From Gammaproteobacteria bacterium (GTDB lineage: Bacteria; Pseudomonadota; Gammaproteobacteria; GRL18): DNA of 16,199 nt. Under the pieces are notes generated by a model. It did no database searches. It was not told the origin of the DNA and saw only the letters and a program-made list of their open reading frames with translations. Both the position numbers and the translations under genes were made by a program. The stretch is taken from NCBI GenBank assembly GCA_028571885.1, contig JAPVVU010000022.1, forward strand, positions 1 to 16,199, written 5' to 3'. Within the stretch, counting starts at the first letter, position 1. Each line of letters starts with the position of its first letter. Positions 1 to 7,116 of this stretch are shown here, one piece after another.

Positions 1-205
1 CTGCCAATGTCAGTATTGAACCTGGTAAAAAGAACACAGTGGCAAGCACGTAAATCAGCATGAACACTAAAGGCGCTAATGCACCCGATTGTTCAATCCA
101 GTTTTGTATTGCCAGCGTATCAATGGCGTCACGATAAATAATCGCCAGGACAATACCAATACTGAGCAAAGTAAATAAAATGATTCGTAATAAAACCTTA
201 CTCAC
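1..205 (-). CDS. TVP38/TMEM64 (DedA-like, VTT domain) membrane protein, N-terminal part only
   Basis: The first 68 codons of a gene that continues beyond the left edge. It starts with GTG at 205, chosen because a GAGG Shine-Dalgarno motif lies 8 nt upstream and the preceding gene stops only 3 nt before it, so the two are almost certainly translated from one mRNA. The visible product has an N-terminal hydrophobic helix (about residues 4-22), a short polar stretch, then a second hydrophobic segment ending in FFLPGSILTLAG. A phrase of this kind (a hydrophobic run followed by PGS and a small-residue stretch) is typical of the start of the VTT/SNARE-associated domain of TVP38/TMEM64 proteins. The bacterial family consists of inner-membrane proteins, some linked to lipid scrambling or membrane homeostasis. 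The substrate cannot be told from this fragment, and DedA proper is the nearest alternative. Confidence 0.72.
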   Translation of the reverse strand, partial: MSKVLLRIILFTLLSIGIVLAIIYRDAIDTLAIQNWIEQSGALAPLVFMLIYVLATVFFLPGSILTLA

Positions 206-208
206 CCG

Positions 209-1090
209 TTAATCCTCAGTCTTCTGTTCGGTATTCCCGTCACCATTCCAGGAGCGGGTATTAATGGCATATTCACTCACTTTACCTTTAAAGGGTAAGG
301 TCATCATGCCAATGATCCAGTTGGTTTGTTTGATGTCCCGATATTTATGGATACCAATGGTAAAGCCTAACTGACCACCACGGGGCTGCTCACGATAAGT
401 ACCAAACAGATGATCCCACCAGGTCAGATTAAAACCAAAGTTACTATTGGTTTCATCATCTTCTACAGAATGGTGAACTCGATGCATGTCAGGTGTGACA
501 ATAAACCAGCGTAAAAAAGTGTCTAAAGACTTTGGTAAGCCAACGTTGCTATGATTAAACATGGCAAAGGCATTTAGCGCTACTTCAAAGATAACAACGG
601 CAACAACAGGTGGACCCAAAACAATAATGGTGGCAAATTTGATGAGCATGGAGAGAATAATTTCAAGTGTATGAAAACGAGCACCTGTGGTCACGTCATA
701 ATCCAGATCAGCATGGTGAACCCGATGCAGACGCCATAATAGTGGTATAGCATGAACCATGACATGTTGCAGATAAATGATAAAATCCATAGCAATTACA
801 GAAATAACAATTGCTAATAAAAAAGGTAATTCATAATAATTCAGTAAACCCCAGCCATGTGATTGTGCAAAGACGGCGACGCCTACTGCAGCCGCAGGAA
901 ATAGAAGACGTAAAATAAAACTATTAAAAAAGACCAGCCCCAGATTATTCACCCAGCGAACTGTTTTAGATACTGTTAATGCCCGTCTTGGGGCAATCAT
1001 TTCCCATATTGCCATCACAGCAAATACACCAAAAAAGAAGCTCAATCGTATGGTCACTTCATTTTCCAAGATAAATTCATTAAATGTCAT
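209..1090 (-). CDS. Fatty acid hydroxylase / sterol desaturase family membrane protein
   Basis: Predicted 293-residue membrane di-iron oxygenase. The eight-histidine pattern of the superfamily is visible: H109xxxH113, H122xxHH126, H140, then H180, H203xxHH207 and H227, interleaved with hydrophobic segments at about 12-30, 50-75, 88-107 and 143-178. Members hydroxylate or desaturate lipids using non-haem iron and O2 at the inner membrane; the substrate here is unknown. The reading frame is open further upstream to 1243, but those 51 codons overlap the modC 3' end, so the ATG at 1090 (58 bp after modC) is the likely start. A weak GGAA lies 4 nt before it. A possible promoter (-10 TATAAT, poor -35) and the palindrome TCCGATTCGGA at 1121-1131 lie in the modC gap, so this gene may have its own control. 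It is followed after 3 nt by the TVP38-like gene, suggesting a shared membrane-lipid role. Confidence 0.88.
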   Translation of the reverse strand: MTFNEFILENEVTIRLSFFFGVFAVMAIWEMIAPRRALTVSKTVRWVNNLGLVFFNSFILRLLFPAAAVGVAVFAQSHGWGLLNYYELPFLLAIVISVIAMDFIIYLQHVMVHAIPLLWRLHRVHHADLDYDVTTGARFHTLEIILSMLIKFATIIVLGPPVVAVVIFEVALNAFAMFNHSNVGLPKSLDTFLRWFIVTPDMHRVHHSVEDDETNSNFGFNLTWWDHLFGTYREQPRGGQLGFTIGIHKYRDIKQTNWIIGMMTLPFKGKVSEYAINTRSWNGDGNTEQKTED

Positions 1091-1148
1091 TTTTATTCCA
1101 GTAATTATAATTTTAATCAATCCGATTCGGAACAGTTGTTTATAGAGA

Positions 1149-2216
1149 TCACGACAGCAGAGCCACTGATTTAACTTGAGCAAAAACTTGTTTTCCAGGC
1201 TCAAGTGCAAGCAGTGAGGCGGATTTTCGAGTGATGCGGGCAAGTAGGGGAACTCCCTGAACTAACAGGCGTATCATGATTTGTGCTGTGCCTTCAGGCG
1301 TCATTTCTTCTACGGTTGCGGGAAATATATTTAAAATACTCGTATGGGTCTGGTGCTCTAATGTCAGGCTGACATCCCGTGCGATGACCCGTAATCTGAC
1401 CGGGTGATTAATGTTGAGATCTTTATGAGCGACGGTAAATCGACCCCCGGGAAAATCAAGATAAGTCAGATTAAATTCACTATCATGTCCTGCCACTGTC
1501 GCATGAATAAGTGCTGCTGCTTTATCTCCATGGGCAAGCGGCAGATCAAGACGGGTTAACATATCATCAAGTTTTCCCGAAGCTTTGAGTTTACCTTGTT
1601 CAAGCAGAATGAGATGATCTGCAAGCCGTGCAACTTCTCCAGGGGCATGACTGACATAGAGTACAGGTATCTTTAATTCTTCATGCAATGATTCCAGATA
1701 GGGCATGATTTCCTGTTTACGTTTAAGATCCAGAGCAGATAGAGGTTCATCCATCAGCAGTATTCTGGGACTGGTTGCTAATGCTCTGGCAATGGCAACA
1801 CGCTGACGTTCGCCGCCAGAAAGTTGTGTGCTGCTGCGATCCAGCAAATGACTGATACCGAGTAAATCAATTGCCCGTTCAAGTGATACTTTACTGTCCT
1901 TATGCGGCACACGTTTGAGACCATATTCAAGATTACGGCGAACATTGAGATGAGGAAACAGACTTGCTTCCTGAAAAACATAGCCCAGTGAACGTTTTTC
2001 AGGCGGCACGAAAAATGAGCCGTCCTGCCATAACTTGTGGCCAACCCGTAAGTAACCATCCTGACTGAATTCCAGACCGGCAATTGCTCTCAATAGAGTA
2101 GTTTTACCACAGCCAGAGTCGCCATAGACTGCTGTGATACCGTTGTCTGGAATATTAAGTTCAACATCAAGGGTGAAATTCTGTCGTTTTATTTTAAAGC
2201 GTGCTTCAATTGTCAT
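1149..2216 (-). CDS. modC: Molybdate ABC transporter ATP-binding protein ModC
   Basis: A 355-residue ABC ATPase that powers molybdate import at the cytoplasmic face of the ModB channel. Walker A GDSGCGKT is at 32-39, the Q-loop Q82 in FQEASLFPHL, the signature LSGGERQR at 132-139, Walker B ILLMDE at 152-157 and the switch histidine H190. The C-terminal third (about 290-353) is the Mop/TOBE molybdate-binding domain that separates ModC from other importer ATPases; it begins HTSILNIFPATVEEM. The length matches the family. The ATG at 2216 directly follows the modB stop (zero spacing) with no good ribosome-binding site, which points to translational coupling. A close tungstate or sulfate transporter ATPase is the alternative, but neighbours and the Mop domain favour molybdate. 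Confidence 0.96.
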   Translation of the reverse strand: MTIEARFKIKRQNFTLDVELNIPDNGITAVYGDSGCGKTTLLRAIAGLEFSQDGYLRVGHKLWQDGSFFVPPEKRSLGYVFQEASLFPHLNVRRNLEYGLKRVPHKDSKVSLERAIDLLGISHLLDRSSTQLSGGERQRVAIARALATSPRILLMDEPLSALDLKRKQEIMPYLESLHEELKIPVLYVSHAPGEVARLADHLILLEQGKLKASGKLDDMLTRLDLPLAHGDKAAALIHATVAGHDSEFNLTYLDFPGGRFTVAHKDLNINHPVRLRVIARDVSLTLEHQTHTSILNIFPATVEEMTPEGTAQIMIRLLVQGVPLLARITRKSASLLALEPGKQVFAQVKSVALLS

Positions 2217-2909
2217 TTAAGTGCTATCGCCCATATTATGAAATGAAAATCGGCGATTAAGTGCGTAAACACTGATCAGCATTAGAAATGAAAGTACCAT
2301 AAGGCCGCCTGATAACCAGTGTGCCTGACTGTATTCAAGTACTTCAACGTGATCATAAATGGCAATGGATAAAACCTGAGTCTGGCCGGGAATGTTGCCG
2401 CCGATCATAAGTACGACTCCAAACTCACCAATTGTATGAGCAAAACCTAATACCGTTGCGGTTAAAAATCCAGGGCGGGCAAGGGGCACCGCAACGGTAA
2501 AAAAACGATCCAGTGGTGATGCCCGTAATGTCGCTGCAACCTCCATAGGGCGGGTGCCAATAGCTTTGAAAGCACTTTGCAGCGGCTGCACAACAAATGG
2601 CATAGAATAGAAAACAGAACCTATTACCAGCCCTGTAAATGTAAAAGCCAGTGGTTGTCCTCCCAGAGATTGCATGAGTCCACCGATGGGACCATTCGGA
2701 CCCAGTGCAATCAACAAATAAAAGCCCAGAACGGTGGGCGGTAACACTAAAGGCAGGGCAATAACTGCTTCTATTAAAAATTTAAAACGCCAGCGTGAAC
2801 GTGCCAGCCACCAGGCAAGCGGTGTTCCTATCAAAAGCAAAATAAGTGTCGTTAAAGCAGCAAGCTTTAAAGTAATAAGAAGGGCGGTTAGATCAGAATC
2901 ACTGAGCAT
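2217..2909 (-). CDS. modB: Molybdate ABC transporter permease ModB
   Basis: A 230-residue inner-membrane permease with about five to six hydrophobic helices (roughly 8-35, 45-70, 88-112, 148-172 and 198-216). The cytoplasmic EAA loop that docks on ModC is seen at about 123-147 (EVAATLRASPLDRFFTV followed by PLARPG). The segment ALPLVLPPTVLGFYLL near 51-66 is characteristic of ModB. The length is normal for the family. The ATG at 2909 lies inside the end of modA (11-nt overlap) and the stop abuts modC, so the three genes form a coupled operon. Confidence 0.96.
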   Translation of the reverse strand: MLSDSDLTALLITLKLAALTTLILLLIGTPLAWWLARSRWRFKFLIEAVIALPLVLPPTVLGFYLLIALGPNGPIGGLMQSLGGQPLAFTFTGLVIGSVFYSMPFVVQPLQSAFKAIGTRPMEVAATLRASPLDRFFTVAVPLARPGFLTATVLGFAHTIGEFGVVLMIGGNIPGQTQVLSIAIYDHVEVLEYSQAHWLSGGLMVLSFLMLISVYALNRRFSFHNMGDST

Positions 2910-3735
2910 GAGGTTTTTCAGGCTTGAGTTCTGGTTCAGGGCGAGTAATAGAATCTGGAATAGGCGTTATACTGATACTATAACCAAAACTTTGGATAAT
3001 GTTCTGCGCTTCACGGCTTTGCACAAAAGCATAGAAATTACGTGATGAGTCATTATCATTAAGCAGTACTGCCTGCTGCTTAATCGGTGTATAGAGTGTT
3101 TCAGGAATTTCCCATAAAGAACCCTCAATGCTATGTCCGGGTCGTTTAATCTGAGAATAGGCGATCAGCCCTAATTGAGCATTACCACTTTTTACAAACT
3201 GGAATGTTTGGCCAATATTTTCACCACGAACTATACGGCCGTGCAAACCATCCCAAAGATCCAGCTTGTGTAACAGTTCCTGAGCTGCTTTGCCGTAGGG
3301 TGCCAGTTTCGGATTGGCAATCGCCAGGTAACGGTATTGCTTTTCTTTGAGCACCTTTCCTTCCTTATCGACAAAATCTGTTTCCGGACTCCATAAAACG
3401 AGTTTACCAATGGCATAGGTAAAGCGACTATCTGCAACTGCAATATTTTCTTTATCTAATAATTCTGCTCTTTTGCTATCCCCTGAAAAAAAGGCATCAA
3501 ATGGCGCACCATGTTTTATTTGCGCATAGAGCTTTCCTGTAGAGCCTGAAATGACAGTTACTTTTTGACCCGATTGTTTTTCAAACTGTTGAGCAATGAT
3601 TTTAAGTGCTTCAGTGAAATTACTTGCTGTTGCGACACGAATTTCACTGGCCATTAACGTGGCTGAAGTGCTGATTAATAAACAACAAACAAATAAACAA
3701 ACAGTGCTCAGCGTATGTGACTTAATACTGTTCAT
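2899..3735 (-). CDS. modA: Periplasmic molybdate-binding protein ModA
   Basis: A 278-residue solute-binding protein of the molybdate importer. Residues 1-29 are a Sec signal peptide (positive N-terminus, hydrophobic core TVCLFVCCLLIS, likely cleavage after LMA). The mature protein starts EIRVATASNFTEAL. ModA landmarks follow: ISGSTGKLYAQI at 62-73, which supplies oxyanion-binding Ser/Thr contacts, and GAPFDAFFSGD at 76-86. The start is set at 3735 rather than an upstream in-frame ATG at 3777, because the upstream one lies inside metA and would bury the signal peptide. The gene begins 7 bp after metA and overlaps modB by 11 nt. An oddity is a Pro/Glu/Lys-rich tail of about 20 residues past the usual C-terminal GYS region, encoded partly in the overlap with modB. 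Tungstate binding cannot be excluded. Confidence 0.94.
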   Translation of the reverse strand: MNSIKSHTLSTVCLFVCCLLISTSATLMASEIRVATASNFTEALKIIAQQFEKQSGQKVTVISGSTGKLYAQIKHGAPFDAFFSGDSKRAELLDKENIAVADSRFTYAIGKLVLWSPETDFVDKEGKVLKEKQYRYLAIANPKLAPYGKAAQELLHKLDLWDGLHGRIVRGENIGQTFQFVKSGNAQLGLIAYSQIKRPGHSIEGSLWEIPETLYTPIKQQAVLLNDNDSSRNFYAFVQSREAQNIIQSFGYSISITPIPDSITRPEPELKPEKPHAQ

Positions 3736-3742
3736 AAAGTGA

Positions 3743-4819
3743 TTATAAATCCAGAGGATTGTCAGGATCAACACCATCCATGAATGGGATGTGACGATCC
3801 TTATGCGTTATCTGGTAAATCAGACCCATCCAGTTGCCGATAACCTCAACTGCAGTGTCATGCCAGGTATTATCGATATTTTGACTGACAAGGGATTCAG
3901 GAAACTCAATAATATCCTTGCCTTGCTGACGAGCACTGTCACAGAGGAATCGATATTCATTCAAAATGGCTTTTTCAAAAGTGCCCAGATAGTGTTGTGG
4001 GAAGGGGGGATATTGTTCAAGTTTGCCCTGATAATATAACATCACTTCACGCTTGTATTCTTTGAGTAATGATATGGTGTCATATTCAGGATGTCCCTGA
4101 AATAAGACATGACGAAAGCCATCGGGACTGGTGGCCAGGTGAACCATATTATCATCAGATTCCACCAGTATTCTTAATTTTTTATCATGAAATTGCTGCG
4201 GTGAAACCGTATTCCAACGTGAATGGGGGACATCAAAGCGCGTATTAATATCATTGATCAACGGATGTTTTTTATTCTGCCCGGTATTGAGAATATGATG
4301 AGGAAATACCCCCCAGTTTTTTTCGCTCTGAAGTTGGCGTTTCTGGCCATAACGAAATTCCATAACAGCATGAGTTGCCAGACAGGAACACAGCGTTGAT
4401 GTTACATTCTCCCAGGCCCAGTCAAAGACTTCAATTAACGGTTCCCAGAAAGGTTGGCTGGATAAATCAGGGCCAGTGACATTGGCGCCGGTAATAATTA
4501 AAGCATCCAGCCCCATTTCACGGATAGCGGTAAATGATTCGTAGTATTGGGCTAAATAGTCACTGGCTTTTTTTGAGCGGGGGATTTCATCAAGAGTAAA
4601 GGGGTGGACATAGAATTGAGCAATAGGATTGCTTTCACCAATGAGACGAAAAAATTGTCTTTCGGTTGCACCCAGTGCTGCATCGGGCATCATATTTAAT
4701 AAACCGATGTGCAGCTCTCGAATATCCTGATGCTGAGCCGTAACAGGGGTCAGCACCTTAATTCCTTCGCCTCGTAAGCGTTCAAATGAAGGTAATTGGT
4801 TGTGAGCGACTAATGGCAT
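3743..4819 (-). CDS. metA: Homoserine O-acyltransferase, MetA family
   Basis: A 358-residue enzyme of the MetA (class I glutamine amidotransferase-like) fold that acylates homoserine in the first committed step of methionine synthesis in the cytoplasm. The nucleophile is in SCLATHA (C146, aligning with E. coli Cys142); the other catalytic residues are in GHPEYD (H243, E245). The segment TSTLCSCLATHA followed by EKNWGVFPHHIL aligns well with E. coli. The protein is about 50 residues longer, mostly C-terminal. At the position where E. coli has Gly111 (succinyl-CoA users) and Bacillus-type enzymes have Glu (acetyl-CoA users), this protein has Thr115 in TGANVTGP, so the acyl donor is uncertain. 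The ATG at 4819 has no strong Shine-Dalgarno motif. No MetJ box or SAM riboswitch was seen in the 57-bp gap upstream. Confidence 0.92.
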   Translation of the reverse strand: MPLVAHNQLPSFERLRGEGIKVLTPVTAQHQDIRELHIGLLNMMPDAALGATERQFFRLIGESNPIAQFYVHPFTLDEIPRSKKASDYLAQYYESFTAIREMGLDALIITGANVTGPDLSSQPFWEPLIEVFDWAWENVTSTLCSCLATHAVMEFRYGQKRQLQSEKNWGVFPHHILNTGQNKKHPLINDINTRFDVPHSRWNTVSPQQFHDKKLRILVESDDNMVHLATSPDGFRHVLFQGHPEYDTISLLKEYKREVMLYYQGKLEQYPPFPQHYLGTFEKAILNEYRFLCDSARQQGKDIIEFPESLVSQNIDNTWHDTAVEVIGNWMGLIYQITHKDRHIPFMDGVDPDNPLDL

Positions 4820-4876
4820 TTGTTTTTCAATACTCTTGTTTTATTAAGATATTATTTTATGATACTTTTTTATAGA

Positions 4877-5725
4877 TTAATTGTTTCTTGAAATAGCAGT
4901 TTCAAGCAGTTGTAAAAAATCCTGTTGATCACGTACCTGCGATACTTCTTGTGATGTTACCGTATAACCATGGGGTTTGGCTATTGCTTCATACCGGGGG
5001 ATTCTTGAATGGAATAGTCTCGGAAAAATCCATCGAGTAAAATCATCAGGAATCATTTGTGCTGCATATTCAAGATTTTTCTCTTTAAGGTACACGGCAA
5101 GCTCCTGGTGTAAAAATTCAGGTCGATAATAGAGAGGTTTAGGCGCACTTTGCGCGCGTTCAATCAGTTTAATTTCCTCTTCTTCATTAGTCACCTGAAT
5201 ATAGAGTATCAAGGTGTGTTGTACCAGTGTGTCAATAACTTGTGGATCATCAAGTTCACAGAGGCTGCCGCCTACATCATTGACAAAGTGCTGATAACCA
5301 TAAATATTTTGCGCTTTATTTATAAAACCGGGGACATCCATCATGGCGGCAATTTCACCTTCGCGGTAGTAATTCTGACGCTGGATAAAATCTTCCAGCT
5401 CAACGCCGCCTAATTCAGGATTACCCAATTTACCAATATAACTTAAAACCGGACCCAGATCGTGCACTTTTATGTTATTTTTTATGGAGATCCAGTCATT
5501 TCGAAGCAGCTCCTTTAAAAACGGGACTTTCATTGCCTGCTGCTTGATCATGTCCATTATAGGTTCATCAAGATAGCGTGTGCCAATACGATAATCACCT
5601 GAAAAGTGGAACCATTGAGAATCTCTCAGGAGAGAGGACAGGTAGGTTTTACCAACGCCTGACATCCCAAGCAAAGTGACTTTTTTATTTTCCCAACGAC
5701 GGAATTCATCAATACTAAATCTCAT
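4877..5725 (-). CDS. P-loop ATPase/GTPase-like protein of unknown function, upstream of metA
   Basis: A 282-residue soluble protein with no signal peptide or membrane segment. A Walker A motif GMSGVGKT occupies 20-27, directly after a beta strand KKVTLLG, so it binds a nucleotide. AAMMDVPG (127-133) and DVGG (150-153) resemble acidic switch or Walker B elements, and TLILYIQVTNEEEE (171-184) looks like a further core strand followed by an acidic run. The start ATG at 5725 is well supported by AGGAG at 5732-5736 with 6-nt spacing, the best ribosome-binding site in this part of the window. It precedes metA by 57 bp in the same direction and likely belongs to the same transcript. I do not recognise a named family; a kinase-like or regulatory ATPase role is possible but unproven. 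Confidence 0.8.
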   Translation of the reverse strand: MRFSIDEFRRWENKKVTLLGMSGVGKTYLSSLLRDSQWFHFSGDYRIGTRYLDEPIMDMIKQQAMKVPFLKELLRNDWISIKNNIKVHDLGPVLSYIGKLGNPELGGVELEDFIQRQNYYREGEIAAMMDVPGFINKAQNIYGYQHFVNDVGGSLCELDDPQVIDTLVQHTLILYIQVTNEEEEIKLIERAQSAPKPLYYRPEFLHQELAVYLKEKNLEYAAQMIPDDFTRWIFPRLFHSRIPRYEAIAKPHGYTVTSQEVSQVRDQQDFLQLLETAISRNN

Positions 5726-5852
5726 CAGATACTCCTAAATAAGAGAAGTGTATTATCGTTGATTTTAACGTTGGGTGGAAGTCTTTATAGTGGAAGGGAA
5801 TCAATTATGATGGTTAAAGCATTGAAAAAGTGGGTGACATTACAACCTGATA

Positions 5853-6506
5853 TTAACGAATTTCTTCAATTGAGAATTTTTTTTCAAAAACCAGTGGACG
5901 AATAATGGCATAACCCTGATTTTGCCAATGGGCTAATTCCACAATGGCTGAAGGGACAATTTTTACAAAACCATAAAAGTCATTAGCTGTATATCCATAG
6001 TCTTTGGCAGCGTCACCACATACTCTGAATTCAACACCCAATTGTTCATAATAACGCATTCTTTGGACTGCGTTTTGGTATTGATCATAATTTTTTTTTG
6101 CCAGAGTAACTATTTCCGTACCATGAATCAGAACAATTATATGCATAAACTCAGGGGCAAGATCATATGGTTCTCCTGTTAAGGTATTCATATAGGAACG
6201 GAGCCAATAAAGTGCCGAATGAATTTTCGCTGGTTCATCCAAATAAAACTCAAAAAGAACATTCTGCTCATCGGCGTAGGGTGTATCAATATATTGGGCG
6301 GAAGAGCCTTCAGCCTGCTTTTGGAGAGAGCCTTCAGCCTGCTTTTGTAAAGAGCCTTCAGCGCTCTGTTGAAGAGAGCCTTCTGCTTTACTTGTAATTT
6401 GTTCTTCTGCCTGAGCTGCTGAACAGAGATTGGAGAAAAGAAAGACACTGCAAAATAATAGTAAAATTTGAGTGTATATCGGCTTTTTTATGATTAAATT
6501 ATTCAT
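5853..6506 (-). CDS. Exported DsrE-family protein with AEGS repeat linker
   Basis: A 217-residue protein. Residues 1-33 form a Sec signal peptide (lysines, core TQILLLFCSVFLF, likely cleavage after AQA), so the protein acts in the periplasm. A low-complexity linker follows (41-69), made of four tandem AEGSLQ(K/Q)(Q/S) units encoded by a 24-bp repeat. The globular part (about 80-217) has the DsrE/YchN-like layout: a strand FEFYLDEP, a helix, a core strand MHIIVLIHGTEI (121-132), a helix, then FRVCGDAA with a single cysteine C163, and the closing VPSAIVELAHWQNQGYAII. DsrE-family proteins carry or relay sulfur on a cysteine, but many members have no known role. The conserved cysteine and the sqr elsewhere in the window make sulfur handling plausible. 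There is no Shine-Dalgarno motif before the ATG at 6506, and a promoter lies only a few nt upstream. Confidence 0.85.
   Translation of the reverse strand: MNNLIIKKPIYTQILLLFCSVFLFSNLCSAAQAEEQITSKAEGSLQQSAEGSLQKQAEGSLQKQAEGSSAQYIDTPYADEQNVLFEFYLDEPAKIHSALYWLRSYMNTLTGEPYDLAPEFMHIIVLIHGTEIVTLAKKNYDQYQNAVQRMRYYEQLGVEFRVCGDAAKDYGYTANDFYGFVKIVPSAIVELAHWQNQGYAIIRPLVFEKKFSIEEIR
6304..6390. repeat. 24-bp tandem repeat (minisatellite), about 3.6 copies
   Basis: Units begin at 6304, 6328, 6352 and 6376 (the last is partial), each starting GAGCCTTC on the plus strand. Copies 1 and 2 differ at only two bases; copy 3 diverges in its middle third. The period is a multiple of three, so copy number changes would keep the DsrE-family reading frame and only lengthen or shorten the AEGS linker. 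Confidence 0.93.
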
Positions 6507-6512
6507 ATATTA

Positions 6513-6540
6513 AGTATAGATTATTATTGATATTTGTCAG
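6513..6540 (-). promoter_or_regulatory. Putative sigma70 promoter of the DsrE-family gene
   Basis: Read on the minus strand: -35 CTGACA (complement of 6535-6540), a 16-bp spacer, and -10 TATACT (complement of 6513-6518), each matching consensus at five of six positions. The -10 ends only 6 nt before the ATG at 6506, so the transcript would begin at or beside the start codon. A 12-bp perfect palindrome, CAGATTAATCTG at 6538-6549, overlaps the -35 and could be an operator. Confidence 0.55.
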
Positions 6541-6664
6541 ATTAATCTGGAAATTAATACAAAAATCAATTAAAGTGATAAAAAACAATCAATTACTAAA
6601 GTACCTGTTTAATAAATAACAGCTGTTTAAATGATAATCGGACTTCTCATTTTAAGAAAAACAT

Positions 6665-6895
6665 ATGAAAAAATTCCTGGATATTTTTCCCTTTCCTATA
6701 CTCATTATTTTGGCCTTATTCCTGGGCACAGCACCAATGGGTGCACAACCACATTTACTGGAAAAAATTAATATGCTGATGGCAGGCACTTTGGTAAAAC
6801 CATTAGATATTTTTGATTTATTATTACATAGTGCACCTATAGTTTTATTGATCTTAAAGTCGATATTATTCATTAAAGATCGAATGCAATCATAG
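6665..6895 (+). CDS. Small two-helix membrane protein of the type annotated 'RND transporter'
   Basis: A 76-residue protein with two predicted transmembrane helices (about 4-24 and 50-69) joined by a conserved-looking loop with APMGAQPHLLEKINMLMAGTL and KPLDIFDLLLHSAP. I recognise this pattern (APxxxxPHLxEK, LxxGTLxxPLDIFDLLxHxxP) from small proteins of about 70 residues in many proteobacteria that databases often label RND transporter. The size rules out a real RND pump, which needs about 1000 residues, so that name is probably wrong. The ATG at 6665 has only a weak AAGA-like motif upstream. The gene is divergent from the DsrE-family gene with 158 bp between them, and 221 bp separates it from relA. 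Function unknown. Confidence 0.78.
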   Translation: MKKFLDIFPFPILIILALFLGTAPMGAQPHLLEKINMLMAGTLVKPLDIFDLLLHSAPIVLLILKSILFIKDRMQS

Positions 6896-7116
6896 TTTAA
6901 AAAGAATTGTCTTATTTTAATGGATATTATAGCTTCATTGTCTATCATAGTAATATGTAAAGACTTTTTCTAAATGTCTGTTACGAAATAGTGTCCATTG
7001 AGTACCAGAGCATGTGATGCATTATTTTGGAACAGCTATTTAGTCACTGTCTCTTTATTAATTAGTTTTCATCTTTTAATTCATTCTTTTAAAAACGTAT
7101 TAAGTATTAATAAAAA

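Noticed and set aside
1091..1243. N-terminal extension of the hydroxylase frame
   Set aside because: It overlaps the well-defined ModC Mop domain and adds residues unlike the family; the ATG at 1090 is at a normal distance.
5807..5905. Plus-strand 32-codon open frame preceded by AAGGGA
   Set aside because: Half of it lies antisense to the DsrE-family coding end, it has no recognisable features, and short frames with a chance purine-rich leader are common in AT-rich DNA.
6167..6448. Open frames on both strands across the 24-bp repeat with repeated SLQPAF- or LKALSKSR-like peptides
   Set aside because: They arise because a repeat with a multiple-of-three period keeps other frames open; the DsrE-family frame has a signal peptide and a recognisable domain.
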